From positions 21,703-85,702 of the forward strand of contig NZ_PDOB01000020.1 of assembly GCF_002760665.1 (NCBI RefSeq): 64,000 nucleotides of DNA, in the 5' to 3' direction. The notes below the pieces were generated by a model. It searched no databases, was not told the origin of the DNA, and worked only from the letters and a program-made list of their open reading frames with translations. Origin of the DNA: Massilia psychrophila (GTDB taxonomy: Bacteria > Pseudomonadota > Gammaproteobacteria > Burkholderiales > Burkholderiaceae_D). The translations under genes were made by a program, and so were the position numbers. How positions within the stretch are numbered: the first letter of the stretch is position 1; each line of letters opens with the position of its first letter. Shown here piece after piece: positions 1-9,256 of this stretch.

Positions 1-2031
1 CTCAACGAAAACGGCGTCTGGCTGATTGCCCCGGAAGACAAGCGCATCGGCCAGGACGTGCTGGTCGCCGGCTCGCCCGGCAAGGCCAAGGCCGGCCAGA
101 TCGTCAGCGTCGAACTGATCGACCAGCCGTCGCGTTTCAAGCAGCCGACCGGGCGCATCGTCGAAGTGCTGGGCGACCTCGACGACCCCGGCATGGAAAT
201 CGAAATCGCCGTGCGCAAGTTCGGCGTGCCGCACATTTTTTCGGCGGCGGCGCTCAAATCGGCCGCCAAGCTGCCCGCTGAAGTACGCGACGCCGACCTC
301 GAAGACCGGGTCGACCTGCGCGACGTGCCGCTAGTTACCATCGACGGCGAAGACGCGCGCGACTTCGACGATGCGGTGTACTGCGAGCCGGTCAGGATCG
401 GCAACGAAGACTGCTTCCGCCTGCTCGTCGCGATTGCCGACGTCAGCCACTACGTGCGGCCCAACGATGCGCTCGACGTCGACGCGCTCGAGCGCAGCAC
501 GTCGGTGTATTTTCCGCGCCGCGTGATCCCGATGCTGCCCGAGAAACTGTCGAACGGCCTGTGCTCGCTGAACCCGGCGGTCGACCGCCTGACCCTGGTG
601 TGCGACATGGTCGTGTCGTCGACCGGGGAGGTGACCGCCTACCAGTTCTACCCGGCCGTGATCCACTCCGCCGCGCGCCTGACCTACAACGAAGTGGCCG
701 ACATCCTCGGCAACAGCGCCGGTCCCGAAGCGGCGCGCCGCCCGGCCATCGTGCAGCACCTGCTGAACCTGAGCGACGTCTATCACGTCCTCAACAAGGC
801 GCGCCAGGCGCGCGGCGCGATCGACTTCGAGACCACTGAAACCTACATCGTCTGCAATGCGCTGGGGAAGATCGAAAAGATCATTCCGCGCACCCGCAAC
901 GACGCCCACAAGCTGATCGAAGAGTGCATGCTGGCCGCTAACGTCTGCGCGGCCGACCTCCTGATCCGCCACAAGCATCCCGGCACCTACCGCATCCACG
1001 CCGCGCCGACCGAAGAGAAGCTCACGCAAGTGCGCACCTTCCTCAAGCAGGTCGGGCTGAACCTGGGCGGCGGCGACAAGCCGGCGGCCAACGATTACGC
1101 CGTGCTGATGAAGCAGGTCAAGGAGCGTCCCGACGCCCAGCTGCTGCAAACCATGCTGCTGCGCTCGATGCAGCAGGCGGTCTACAGCCCCGACAACATC
1201 GGCCACTTCGGCCTGGCCTACGAGGCCTATGCCCACTTCACCAGCCCGATCCGGCGCTATCCCGACCTGTTGACGCACCGCGCGATCAAGGCGATCTTGC
1301 TGGGTAAAAAATACGAGCCGAAAGGCATCGAGCTGTCCGGCCTGAACTCGAACGTGTCGAACGCGACGCGCAAGAAGCAGGCCAAGGACAAGGCGCAAGG
1401 CACGCAAAAGCAGGAAAAAGACCTGACGATCTGGGACGCGCTCGGCGTGCACTGTTCGGCCAACGAGCGGCGCGCCGATGAAGCGTCGCGCGACGTCGAA
1501 GCCTGGCTCAAGTGCTACTTCATCAAGGACAAGCTGGGCGAAGAATTTACCGGCGTCGTCTCGGGCGTGACCACCTTCGGCATTTTTGTCCAGCTCGATG
1601 CGCTGTACGTCGAAGGCCTGGTCCATATCACCGAGCTGGGCACCGATTTCTTCCAGTACGACGACGCCCGCCACGAACTGCGCGGCGAACGTACCGGCAA
1701 GCGCTACCAGTTGACCGACCGCGTGTCCGTCAAGGTGGCCCGGGTCGACCTCGAAGCGCGCAAAATCGACCTGGTGCTGGCCGGTGGCGCCGACGAAGTG
1801 TCCGGCGTTGGCCTGCCCAAGAGCAGTGCGGCAAAAGCGCTCGAAGCCAAGCCGGCCAAGTCGAGGAAGCCCTCGGCCAATACCGAGTCGCGCTACGAAC
1901 TCGATGCCAACGTCGATGGAAACGCCGCTCGCGCCGCGCCGGCCAAGCGCGCCAAAACCGCGGCGGCGGCCGCCAAGCCGTCGTCCCGTTCAGTAAAAAC
2001 ACCAAGCAAGACCAGCAGGAAGAAGCGCTAA
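1..2031 (+). CDS. rnr: Ribonuclease R, 5' end missing
   Basis: 3'-5' exoribonuclease that degrades structured RNA and takes part in rRNA/mRNA quality control. The reading frame is open from base 1, so the start lies upstream of the window. The visible part has cold-shock-like RNA-binding sequence, then the RNB catalytic domain with the metal-binding aspartate motif DGEDARDFDDAVYC near base 345, an S1 domain near 1540-1770 (TGVVSGVTTFGIFVQL), and a Lys/Ala-rich basic tail typical of RNase R rather than RNase II. Only 3 bases separate it from rlmB, and rnr-rlmB is a conserved proteobacterial pair. Function is secure. Confidence 0.96.
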   Translation, partial: LNENGVWLIAPEDKRIGQDVLVAGSPGKAKAGQIVSVELIDQPSRFKQPTGRIVEVLGDLDDPGMEIEIAVRKFGVPHIFSAAALKSAAKLPAEVRDADLEDRVDLRDVPLVTIDGEDARDFDDAVYCEPVRIGNEDCFRLLVAIADVSHYVRPNDALDVDALERSTSVYFPRRVIPMLPEKLSNGLCSLNPAVDRLTLVCDMVVSSTGEVTAYQFYPAVIHSAARLTYNEVADILGNSAGPEAARRPAIVQHLLNLSDVYHVLNKARQARGAIDFETTETYIVCNALGKIEKIIPRTRNDAHKLIEECMLAANVCAADLLIRHKHPGTYRIHAAPTEEKLTQVRTFLKQVGLNLGGGDKPAANDYAVLMKQVKERPDAQLLQTMLLRSMQQAVYSPDNIGHFGLAYEAYAHFTSPIRRYPDLLTHRAIKAILLGKKYEPKGIELSGLNSNVSNATRKKQAKDKAQGTQKQEKDLTIWDALGVHCSANERRADEASRDVEAWLKCYFIKDKLGEEFTGVVSGVTTFGIFVQLDALYVEGLVHITELGTDFFQYDDARHELRGERTGKRYQLTDRVSVKVARVDLEARKIDLVLAGGADEVSGVGLPKSSAAKALEAKPAKSRKPSANTESRYELDANVDGNAARAAPAKRAKTAAAAAKPSSRSVKTPSKTSRKKR

Positions 2032-2034
2032 CAG

Positions 2035-2778
2035 ATGAAGAACAAAATGATTTTCGGGTTCCATGCGGTGACTTCGCGTTTGCGTCATGAGGCCTCGTCG
2101 GTGGAAGAAATTTTTGTCGACGCGTCGCGCCAGGACGGCCGCATGCACGACCTGATCGCCGCCGCCAAGGCAGTCGGCGTGCGCATCATGCCGGTCGATT
2201 CGGCCAGGCTCGACAAGATCGTCGGCACCCGCCGCCACCAGGGCGTGATCGCCTTCGCCAGCGAGCTGTCGCTGGCGCGCAACCTCGATGAACTGCTCGA
2301 CGCGATCGACGGTCCGCCGCTGTTGCTGATCCTCGACGGCATCACCGATCCGCACAACCTCGGCGCCTGCCTGCGCGTGGCCGACGGCGTCGGCGCGCAT
2401 GCGGTGATCGTGCCGAAAGACCGCGCGGTGGGCCTGAACGCCACCGCCGCGAAAGTGGCCAGCGGCGCCGCCGAGACCGTGCCCTACATCACCGTCACCA
2501 ACCTGGCGCGCACCATGCGCGAGCTGAAGGAGCGCGACATTTTGCTCATCGGCACCACCGACGACGCCGACAAAGGCCTGTACGAAGCCGATTTTACCGG
2601 TCCTGCGGCGCTGGTGATGGGTTCGGAAGGCGAGGGCATGCGCCGCCTGACGCGCGAAACCTGCGACGTGCTGGTCGGCATCCCGATGTTCGGTTCGGTC
2701 GAAAGCCTGAACGTGTCGGTTGCCTCCGGCGTCTGCCTGTACGAAGCGCGCCGCCAACGCTTGGCGCGCGAAGGCTGA
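2035..2778 (+). CDS. rlmB: 23S rRNA (guanosine-2'-O)-methyltransferase RlmB
   Basis: SPOUT-family 2'-O-methyltransferase, expected to methylate G2251 of 23S rRNA using SAM. At 247 aa it has the usual family length. It has an N-terminal substrate-binding domain and the three SPOUT motifs: [28 protein letters not shown] and [15 protein letters not shown], which form the knot and cofactor pocket. It begins 3 bases after the rnr stop, so the two are cotranscribed. RlmB and TrmH are close relatives; the rnr context favours RlmB. Confidence 0.95.
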   Translation: MKNKMIFGFHAVTSRLRHEASSVEEIFVDASRQDGRMHDLIAAAKAVGVRIMPVDSARLDKIVGTRRHQGVIAFASELSLARNLDELLDAIDGPPLLLILDGITDPHNLGACLRVADGVGAHAVIVPKDRAVGLNATAAKVASGAAETVPYITVTNLARTMRELKERDILLIGTTDDADKGLYEADFTGPAALVMGSEGEGMRRLTRETCDVLVGIPMFGSVESLNVSVASGVCLYEARRQRLAREG

Positions 2779-2783
2779 TGACG

Positions 2784-2888
2784 TCGTCCCCGCGAACGCG
2801 GGGACCCAAGTCGCTTGCACAGCGTTAGCATCAATAGCCGACGTTATGCGGCGAAATTGGGCCCCCGCATTCGCGAGGAAGGCGACGA
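2784..2888. repeat. Inverted pair of a dispersed palindromic repeat
   Basis: Right after the rlmB stop lies tcgtccccgcgaacgcgggg (from 2784). About 55 bases later an inverted, degenerate copy reads gggcccccgcattcgcgagg (from 2859). The first copy contains a near-perfect hairpin (ccccgcg/cgcgggg). A third related copy is at 36629-36657. This is the layout of REP/BIME-type elements, which often sit just past stop codons. It may also stop transcription or protect the 3' end of the rnr-rlmB message. Confidence 0.65.
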
Positions 2889-2973
2889 TGGCCCAGCCCA
2901 AATTGACCCCGCTCGCAGCACCCGTGAACCGAATGCGCTACCATGGCCATATCGCAACAGTCCGTCCCTTCCA

Positions 2974-3711
2974 ATGTTTCCCAATCTTTTAGACGATATC
3001 AAGAGCATCATCGAACGCGACCCCGCGGCCCGTAACGGCTTCGAGGTGTTCACTTGCTATCCAGGCTTCCAGGCCATCATGATGCACCGCTGGGCGCATG
3101 CCTGCTGGATTAGCCGGCTCAAGTGGATTGGCCGCTTCATCTCTTACGTCGCGCGCATCATCACCGGCATCGAAATTCATCCCGGCGCCACCATCGGCCA
3201 TCGCGTCTTCATCGACCACGGCTTCGGCGTGGTGATCGGCGAAACCGCCATCGTCGGCGACGACTGCACCATCTACCAGGGCGTGACCTTGGGCGGCACT
3301 TCGCTCACCAGTGGGACCAAGCGCCATCCGACGTTGGAGCGCGGCGTCATCATCGGCGCCGGCGCCCAGGTGCTCGGCGCGTTCACGATCGGCGAATACG
3401 CCAAGGTTGGTTCGAACGCGGTGGTGGTCAAGCCGGTGCCGGCCGGCGCCACCGCGGTCGGCAATCCTGCCCATATCGTGCGCAAGGATGCAGACGGGCG
3501 CAGTGCGCACCTGTTCGCGGCTTACGGTGTGGTGCCGAACGGCGACGATCCGCTGTCGAAGGCGCTGCACGGCCTGATCAACCACGCTGCCCGCCAGGAC
3601 GAACAGATCGAACGCATGATGGCCACCATGAAGGCAGCCGGACTGTGCTGCCCGAGCATGCCCGAGGGTGACAGACTCGACACTATCCAGCTGAACAGGC
3701 TGGTTGAATGA
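2974..3711 (+). CDS. cysE: Serine O-acetyltransferase
   Basis: Makes O-acetylserine from serine and acetyl-CoA, the first committed step of cysteine synthesis. 245 aa from the chosen ATG (MFPNLLDDIKSI). The frame is open further upstream, but that part only encodes the repeat region. The N-terminal helical part is followed by left-handed beta-helix hexapeptide repeats (GIEIHPGATIG, GAGAQVLGAFTIG, VGNPAHIV) and the active-site stretch FIDHGFGVVIGE. It is the shorter CysE/NifP form. Its stop overlaps a possible ATG of the next gene, suggesting coupling. Confidence 0.95.
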   Translation: MFPNLLDDIKSIIERDPAARNGFEVFTCYPGFQAIMMHRWAHACWISRLKWIGRFISYVARIITGIEIHPGATIGHRVFIDHGFGVVIGETAIVGDDCTIYQGVTLGGTSLTSGTKRHPTLERGVIIGAGAQVLGAFTIGEYAKVGSNAVVVKPVPAGATAVGNPAHIVRKDADGRSAHLFAAYGVVPNGDDPLSKALHGLINHAARQDEQIERMMATMKAAGLCCPSMPEGDRLDTIQLNRLVE

Positions 3712-3719
3712 GGATTTGC

Positions 3720-4409
3720 ATGACTAATGAAACCACCGGCGGCCCCGAGTCCGTCACCGCCGACGCCTTGCTTGACCCGTTCGAAATCCGCGTGCTCGCG
3801 GTACTTGCCGAAAAGGAAGCGCTCACACAAGACAACTACCCGCTGTCGCTCAATACGCTGACCAACGGTTGCAACCAGCTGTCGAGCCGCGACCCGGTGA
3901 TGCAGTTATCCGAAGAGACGGTACAAGATGTGCTGCAGCGGCTGATGCAGCGAAAATTCGTCAACGGCATCACGCAAGCGGGCGCCCGCGTCACCAAATA
4001 CGAGCACCGCATGCGCATCAAATGGTCGCTCGAGCAAGACAAGATGGCGGTGCTGACGATCCTGATGCTGCGCGGCCTGCAGACCGCCGGCGAGATCCGT
4101 GCCCGATGCGGCCGGCTTCATGAGTTCAAGTCGCCGCTGGAGGTCGAAGCGTGCCTGCAGTTCTTGATCGACAAATACCCGCCGCTGGTGGCACGCCTGT
4201 CGCTCGCGCCTGGCACCAAGGAGCCGCGCTACGGCCACCTGCTGGCCGGCGACGCCGCGCTGGCGCAGCAGGAGTCGGCCTTCGGTCCGGTGAGTGCGCC
4301 GGCCCAAGGCAGCCGGGTGGCGCAGCTGGAGCAGGAAGTGAGCAGCCTGCGCAGCGAGGTCGACGACCTCAAGGCGCAGTTCGACAGCTTTAAAAAGCAG
4401 TTCGAGTAG
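3720..4409 (+). CDS. YceH-family (DUF480) protein
   Basis: 229 aa, conserved protein of unknown biochemical role, predicted to fold as two winged helices with a C-terminal coiled coil. The diagnostic sequence is present: LDPFEIRVLAVLAEKE, then NTLTNGCNQLSSRDPV and MLRGLQTAGEIR. The last 30 or so residues are heptad-like (QLEQEVSSLRSEVDDL). An ATG at 3708 overlaps the cysE stop. The ATG at 3720 is preferred because GAGGA at 3710-3714 gives a 5-base Shine-Dalgarno spacing. It is convergent with the ABC permease gene downstream. Confidence 0.88.
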   Translation: MTNETTGGPESVTADALLDPFEIRVLAVLAEKEALTQDNYPLSLNTLTNGCNQLSSRDPVMQLSEETVQDVLQRLMQRKFVNGITQAGARVTKYEHRMRIKWSLEQDKMAVLTILMLRGLQTAGEIRARCGRLHEFKSPLEVEACLQFLIDKYPPLVARLSLAPGTKEPRYGHLLAGDAALAQQESAFGPVSAPAQGSRVAQLEQEVSSLRSEVDDLKAQFDSFKKQFE

Positions 4410-4443
4410 CTAAGCAAGCTGCTCGCCCTCAGTCGACCCATCC

Positions 4444-5433
4444 TCAGCCTTCGTCGCGCCAGCGGCGCAGGCGCATCGCCGCAAAGATCATCGCGCTGCC
4501 AATCGCTACGCCGACCCACACGCCCGGCTGCAACAAGGTCAGCCACGACTGCGTGAAAATGCTGCCGGCGTTGACCGTGTGCGCGGCATTGTTCATCAGC
4601 GCGGCCGGCGAAACTTCGCCGAACGGCAGCCAGGCGCCAGGCACCAGCCCGGCCAGCCCGCGCGCGATCACGTTGTGGATGAACCAGTTGACGTCGAAGC
4701 CGCCGCCCATGTATTCGGTCAGGATGAAATTGGCCCACTTGGCCAGCACCGCTACCAGGACCGGCACGCCGACCGCCCACAGGAACACTTTCGAGCGTGC
4801 CCACGCCGACACCATCAGCAACCAGCCGACCGTCGGGATCGCCCACAGCACGTAGACCGGCAACAGGCCCACCAACCGCAGTGGCGCCAGGTAAAAGTCC
4901 GGGTTGCCCAGCACCAGGCCGAACAGGTGCAGGCCGTTGAACGACACCGCCGTCAGAGCGATGAACACCATCAGCAGCGACACGCCGGTGCCGATGGCGA
5001 TGGTAATCATGGGCGCCACGCACACGGCGGTCAGCACTTTCGACAGCACCGTCTGCTGGTCCGATACCGGTAGCGACTTCCAGAACAGGATGCTGCGGTC
5101 GCGGCGGTCGTCGTACAGCGCGGCCAGGCAGTAGAAGAACACCACCACCGGCAACACGCCGAACAGCGGCGCGCAAGCTGCCAGCCAGGCGTTGGCGACG
5201 ACGGCGGCGATACTCGTCCGGACCGTCAGCGGCATCGCATTCAACAACTCTACCTTGCTCATGTGGTGGCCATTGACGCTCACCGAGTCGCCCAGGCCAT
5301 GGGTGGCGAGGGCGTACCCCGTGGTGATGCCGACAAAGGCCAGCATCACCAGCGCGATGGTCAGCGGCGCCCAGAAAAATGCGCCCTTGTTCTCCCAGTA
5401 TTCACGGCGGAGCAGCCATTTCATCGTTTTCAT
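4444..5433 (-). CDS. ABC-2 type transporter permease
   Basis: 329-aa integral membrane subunit of an ABC exporter. It starts MKTMKWLLRREYWENKGAFFW, followed by a first membrane segment (APLTIALVMLAFVGI), and further hydrophobic segments run through the protein, about six in all. The start codon overlaps the stop of the ATPase gene (ATGA), so the subunits are translationally coupled. With the GntR gene this forms a three-gene operon like ytrA-ytrB-ytrC of Bacillus, whose members respond to cell-wall stress. The substrate cannot be told from the sequence. Confidence 0.88.
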   Translation of the reverse strand: MKTMKWLLRREYWENKGAFFWAPLTIALVMLAFVGITTGYALATHGLGDSVSVNGHHMSKVELLNAMPLTVRTSIAAVVANAWLAACAPLFGVLPVVVFFYCLAALYDDRRDRSILFWKSLPVSDQQTVLSKVLTAVCVAPMITIAIGTGVSLLMVFIALTAVSFNGLHLFGLVLGNPDFYLAPLRLVGLLPVYVLWAIPTVGWLLMVSAWARSKVFLWAVGVPVLVAVLAKWANFILTEYMGGGFDVNWFIHNVIARGLAGLVPGAWLPFGEVSPAALMNNAAHTVNAGSIFTQSWLTLLQPGVWVGVAIGSAMIFAAMRLRRWRDEG

Positions 5434-6302
5434 GCGTAGCTTCCTTTCATGGTTGCAACAAACAGGTCGGCGACGCTGATATTGCGGGTCTCGCCGATGG
5501 CCGAAAGCTGGGTGCGCGAGGCGCTGCCTGGTGCGGCCGAGTCGAATAGCATCACCGATTTTCCGAAGACGGTGCGGCGGTCGATTGGCTGCAACGCGTT
5601 GGCGGCGTTGACTTTGTCGTGAGGCACCATCACTTCCGTGTAGCGCTCGCCGATTTCATCCATCGACGCCGCCAGCACGATCTTGCCGTCCTGGATGAAC
5701 ATCAGGTCGGTCAGGATGTGTTCGACTTCTTCCACCTGGTGGGTGGTAATGATGATCGTCTTGCCTTCATCAAAATAGTCTTCCAGCAGGTTCTGGTAGA
5801 ACTGCTTGCGGTAGATGATGTCCAGGCCCAGGGTCGGCTCGTCGAGTACCAGCAGCTTGGCGTCGATTGCCATCACCAGCGCCAGGTGCAGCTGCACCAC
5901 CATCCCCTTCGACATCGCCTTGACCTTCATCGACGGCTTGAGCTTGGTGTTGGCGAGGTAGCGCTCGGCCTTCTCGCGGTCGAAACGGGGATGCACGCCG
6001 GCGACGAAATCGATCGCTTCGCTCACCCGCAGCCAGCGCGGCAGGATTGCGACATCGGCGATGAAACAGACGTCCTGCATCAGCGCGTCGCGCTCGGTGC
6101 GCGGATCGAGCCCGAGCACGCTCAGTTCGCCCTCGAACGGCACCAGGCCGAGCGCCGCCTTGAGCGTGGTGGTCTTGCCGGAGCCGTTCGGCCCGATCAG
6201 GCCGACGATGCGGCCGGCCGCGATGTCGAAGCTGACGTTGTCGACCGCGGCATGCTTGCCGTAGTGCTTCGACAGGCCCCTGGCGGAAATCACGGCGCTC
6301 AC
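5430..6302 (-). CDS. ABC transporter ATP-binding protein
   Basis: 290-aa nucleotide-binding subunit of the exporter. Walker A is GPNGSGKTT, Walker B is LLVLDEPTLGLD, and the H-loop lies in IIITTHQVEEVE. The signature motif is degenerate (MSKGMVVQLHLAL). The GTG at 6302 is chosen because it overlaps the TGA of the GntR gene (GTGA) and gives a normal N-terminus (ISARGLSKHYGKHAAV). The open frame further upstream is inside the GntR gene. The C-terminal 80 residues are typical of ABC-2 drug/lantibiotic-type ATPases. Confidence 0.92.
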   Translation of the reverse strand: MSAVISARGLSKHYGKHAAVDNVSFDIAAGRIVGLIGPNGSGKTTTLKAALGLVPFEGELSVLGLDPRTERDALMQDVCFIADVAILPRWLRVSEAIDFVAGVHPRFDREKAERYLANTKLKPSMKVKAMSKGMVVQLHLALVMAIDAKLLVLDEPTLGLDIIYRKQFYQNLLEDYFDEGKTIIITTHQVEEVEHILTDLMFIQDGKIVLAASMDEIGERYTEVMVPHDKVNAANALQPIDRRTVFGKSVMLFDSAAPGSASRTQLSAIGETRNISVADLFVATMKGSYA

Positions 6303-6667
6303 GATGCCGCTCCCGGCTGGGCGGCGCGCAGCAGCTGTTCGAGGTCGATGCCGAGGCGCCGGATGCGTTCGACCATGGCCGGCCATTCTTCGCGCACGAA
6401 GCGCTCACGTTCGCTTGCAAGTAGTTTTTCGCTGGCGCCTTCGGTGACGTACATGCCGATTCCCCTTCTTTTTTCTACGAGATTGTCATCGACCAGTTCC
6501 TGATAAGCCTTGGAAACGGTGATGGGATTGAGCTGGTATTCGGCTGCGACCTGGCGCACCGAAGGCAGGGCGTCGCCCCCCTTCAGTACGCCGTCGAGCA
6601 TCATGCCGATGACCCGCTCCTTGAGCTGCCGGTAAATTGGCGTGTTGTCGTTCCAGCCGATGGTCAT
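6299..6667 (-). CDS. GntR-family regulator, YtrA subfamily
   Basis: 122-aa repressor-type protein with a GntR winged helix (PIYRQLKERVIGMMLDGVL, then LPSVRQVAAEYQLNPITVSK) and only a short C-terminal extension. This is the YtrA layout linked to ABC transporter operons. The ATG at 6667 has the Shine-Dalgarno GGGGAGA 7 bases upstream; the frame continues further but without a ribosome site. It is first in the operon and overlaps the ATPase gene. Autoregulation is likely because inverted repeats cover its promoter. Confidence 0.92.
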   Translation of the reverse strand: MTIGWNDNTPIYRQLKERVIGMMLDGVLKGGDALPSVRQVAAEYQLNPITVSKAYQELVDDNLVEKRRGIGMYVTEGASEKLLASERERFVREEWPAMVERIRRLGIDLEQLLRAAQPGAAS

Positions 6668-6747
6668 GAAACAGTCTCCCCGGCCAAGGGTACGGCGCAA
6701 TCGTGCATATTGCCTCCCGGTTGTTGATGTGTTGGTGATGTGTTTAA

Positions 6748-6790
6748 GTGGTGATGTAGTAAAGTATAACACCACAAATTGACGTGTCAA
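6748..6790 (-). promoter_or_regulatory. Sigma70 promoter and candidate operators of the GntR-ABC operon
   Basis: Reading the minus strand, the -35 is TTGACA (6785-6790) and the -10 is TATACT (6763-6768) with a 16-base spacer, close to consensus. Two inverted repeats overlap it. TTGAC-N2-GTCAA at 6779-6790 covers the -35. GTGGTGAT with AACACCAC (6748-6775, one mismatch) spans the -10. Either could be the GntR operator. The promoter fit is seen directly; repressor binding is inference. Confidence 0.75.
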
Positions 6791-6864
6791 TATCTTCTTT
6801 TAATATTGAACATGGGTGGGGTGGTGTTGCTGCGCGGGCCGGCCGCTTCAAGCAACGGCGTCGG

Positions 6865-7839
6865 TCAGCCGACCAGCCTGGCGAAGCGGGCCAGGTCGAC
6901 GTTGCCGCCGCTGACCAGGATGCCGACCTTCTTGCCTTCGACTGCCACCACGCCCTGCAGCGCGGCGGCCGCCGCCAGGCAGCCGGTCGGCTCGACGATC
7001 ATCTTCATGCGCTCGGCAAAAAACCGCATGGTCGCCACCAGCTGGTCGTCCGAGACGGTGACGATGTCGTCGACCTCGCGCCGGATCACTTCGAAATTGT
7101 GCGCGCCGAGGTGGGTCACCATGGCGCCGTCGGCGATCGTGTCGGGCACCGCGATGTGCACCACCGCGCCACTGCGCAGCGATTGCTGGCCGTCGTTGCC
7201 GGCCTCGGGCTCGACGCCGATGATGCGGCAATCCGGGCTCATGGCCGCTGCCGCCAGCGCCGAGCCGGCCAGCAGGCCGCCGCCGCCCAAACACACCAGC
7301 AGCACGTCGAGGGGGCCCGTGTCTGCGAACAGTTCCATCGCCGCCGTGCCTTGGCCGCAGATGACGTCGGGATGGTCGTACGGGGGAATCAGGGTCATGC
7401 CGCGCTGTTGCGCCAGCCGGCGGCCGATCTCTTCGCGGTTTTGCTTGTAGCGGTCGTAGACGATGACTTCGGCGCCGTAGCCCTTGGTGGCCGCCACTTT
7501 CAACGCCGGCGCGTCGTGCGGCATGATGATGCTTGCGGCCATGCCGAGCAGGCTGGCCGACAGCGCGATGGCCTGCGCATGGTTGCCTGAAGAGTAGGTC
7601 AGTACGCCGGCGCGGCGCTGGTCTTCGGTAAATTTCGACAGCGCGTTGTAGGCGCCGCGAAATTTAAAAGCGCCGCTGCGCTGGAAGTTTTCGCACTTGA
7701 AGAACAGTTGCGCGCGCGCCAGGCGGTTGGCGGTGGTGGAGGTGAGTACCGGGGTGTGGTGGGCCACGCCCTTGATCCGCAAGGCCGCTTTTTCAACTTC
7801 GCTGAACTGCAATTGCGCCAGGTCGACCATGGTGTGCAT
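6865..7839 (-). CDS. PLP-dependent threonine/serine ammonia-lyase family enzyme
   Basis: 324-aa fold-type II PLP enzyme. The Schiff-base lysine lies in SGAFKFRGAYNAL, the phosphate/substrate loop is SSGNHAQA, and the glycine-rich phosphate cup is CLGGGGLLAG. It lacks the C-terminal ACT domain of biosynthetic IlvA, so catabolic threonine dehydratase, serine racemase or threo-3-hydroxyaspartate ammonia-lyase are all possible. A second ATG lies three codons in; neither start has a strong ribosome site. It lies 43 bases downstream of the sensor kinase gene on the same strand. Confidence 0.85.
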   Translation of the reverse strand: MHTMVDLAQLQFSEVEKAALRIKGVAHHTPVLTSTTANRLARAQLFFKCENFQRSGAFKFRGAYNALSKFTEDQRRAGVLTYSSGNHAQAIALSASLLGMAASIIMPHDAPALKVAATKGYGAEVIVYDRYKQNREEIGRRLAQQRGMTLIPPYDHPDVICGQGTAAMELFADTGPLDVLLVCLGGGGLLAGSALAAAAMSPDCRIIGVEPEAGNDGQQSLRSGAVVHIAVPDTIADGAMVTHLGAHNFEVIRREVDDIVTVSDDQLVATMRFFAERMKMIVEPTGCLAAAAALQGVVAVEGKKVGILVSGGNVDLARFARLVG

Positions 7840-7882
7840 TTCGTTGTGCCGGAAGTGCGACAGTATAACGGCAATGGGTCTT

Positions 7883-9256
7883 CTACAGTACGACCGCCAT
7901 CACCAGCTCGACCTGCAGGCCGCCGCCGTCGCGATTGCGTACCGTCAGCGCGGCATTGTGGCGGCCGACCACGCGCTCGACGATCGCCAGCCCCAGGCCG
8001 GCGCCGTTGGCCTGGCCGCGCGCGGTGTCCATTCGGGTGAACGGCTTCTTCAGCTGTTCGATCTGCCCGGCCGGGACGCCGCAGCCGTGGTCCTGCAGGC
8101 AGATCGCCACGCGCTTGATGCCGCCGTTGGTTTTCACGTGGCAGGCAATGTCGAGCTCGGTGATGTCGAGGCCCGGAGTGGCGCCGTAGCGGCGGGCATT
8201 TTCGACGACGTTGTTGAAGACGCGCCGCAGGTCGGTGGCATTGCCCATCACGTGCACGCCGGGCTCGATGTCGGCCGTCACACGCATGCCGGGAATGCGC
8301 TCGGCGGCGCGGCCGACGTCGCCCAGCAAATCGCTGATGTCGATCGGCACAAAGCTTGCCGCCTCGGTCGGCCTGGCGTAGTCGAGGAACTGGCCGATGA
8401 TCGCATCCATCTGGCCGATATCGGATTGCATGCCGTCGCGCGCCTCGGTCGACAGGTTCGCCATTTCGAGTTCGAGCTGCATGCGCGTGAGCGGGGTGCG
8501 CAAATCGTGCGAGATGCCGGCCAAAATCAGCGCGCGGTCCGATTCGACCTGCTGCAGATCCTCGACCATCTGGTTGAAGCTGCGGTTCGCCTCGATGATC
8601 TCCTGCGCGCCTTTTTCGGGCAGCCGGTCCGGCCGCTTGCCTTGGGCGATGTCGCGCGCCGCCACCGTCAGGCGCGCCAGCGGCAGGTTGACCAGGCGCG
8701 AAATGAGGGCGGCGCCGAGTAACGACAGTATCCCGACCACGCCGGCCCAGCCGAGCCACTGCACGCCGGACAGGCCGGCCAGCCGTTCGCGCTCGAGCAT
8801 CAGCCAGTATTCGTCGTCGTCGATCTTGAAGCTGATCCAGAAGCCCGGCACGCCGTTGACCCGGCTCGAAAACCGCGTGTCGGTGCCCAGCTTTTCCTTG
8901 ACGATTGCTTCGATCTCGGGCATCAAGGTGCTGTCCGGCGGTGGGTCGACGACGTCGTTGTCCATCAGCGCGGTGATGCGGATGCCTTCGTTGCTGACCA
9001 GGTCGAACAGCAGTTCCTTGCGCAGGTCGATCGCCGAGTGGGTCAGCGCCGCGCGCGTGATGGTGACCACCGAGATCACCAGTTCGGCCGTCTGCTTGAC
9101 CTGCGGGCCGCGCTGGACGGCATTGATCATGCCGATCCACGACGCCATCGACAAGGTCGTGAGCAGTCCGAGCAGCAGGAAGGTACGCCAGAACAGGCCG
9201 CTCTTGAACCAGTTCAGGCGGCGCGCGCGGCGGGCACCCGCGTCAGCGGCCAACAC
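7883..9256 (-). CDS. envZ: EnvZ-like sensor histidine kinase
   Basis: 457-aa membrane sensor kinase. It has a first membrane helix at about residues 23-45 (LFWRTFLLLGLLTTL), a periplasmic sensor of about 110 residues, a second helix near 165-190 (GWAGVVGILSLLGAALI), then HAMP. The phospho-accepting histidine is in ILAGISHDLRTPLTRM, followed by the ATPase domain (NVVENARRYG, DHGCGVP, GAGLGLAIVE). The GTG start overlaps the last base of the response-regulator stop, so they are coupled. It is the partner of the OmpR gene; the signal sensed is unknown. Confidence 0.9.
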   Translation of the reverse strand: MLAADAGARRARRLNWFKSGLFWRTFLLLGLLTTLSMASWIGMINAVQRGPQVKQTAELVISVVTITRAALTHSAIDLRKELLFDLVSNEGIRITALMDNDVVDPPPDSTLMPEIEAIVKEKLGTDTRFSSRVNGVPGFWISFKIDDDEYWLMLERERLAGLSGVQWLGWAGVVGILSLLGAALISRLVNLPLARLTVAARDIAQGKRPDRLPEKGAQEIIEANRSFNQMVEDLQQVESDRALILAGISHDLRTPLTRMQLELEMANLSTEARDGMQSDIGQMDAIIGQFLDYARPTEAASFVPIDISDLLGDVGRAAERIPGMRVTADIEPGVHVMGNATDLRRVFNNVVENARRYGATPGLDITELDIACHVKTNGGIKRVAICLQDHGCGVPAGQIEQLKKPFTRMDTARGQANGAGLGLAIVERVVGRHNAALTVRNRDGGGLQVELVMAVVL

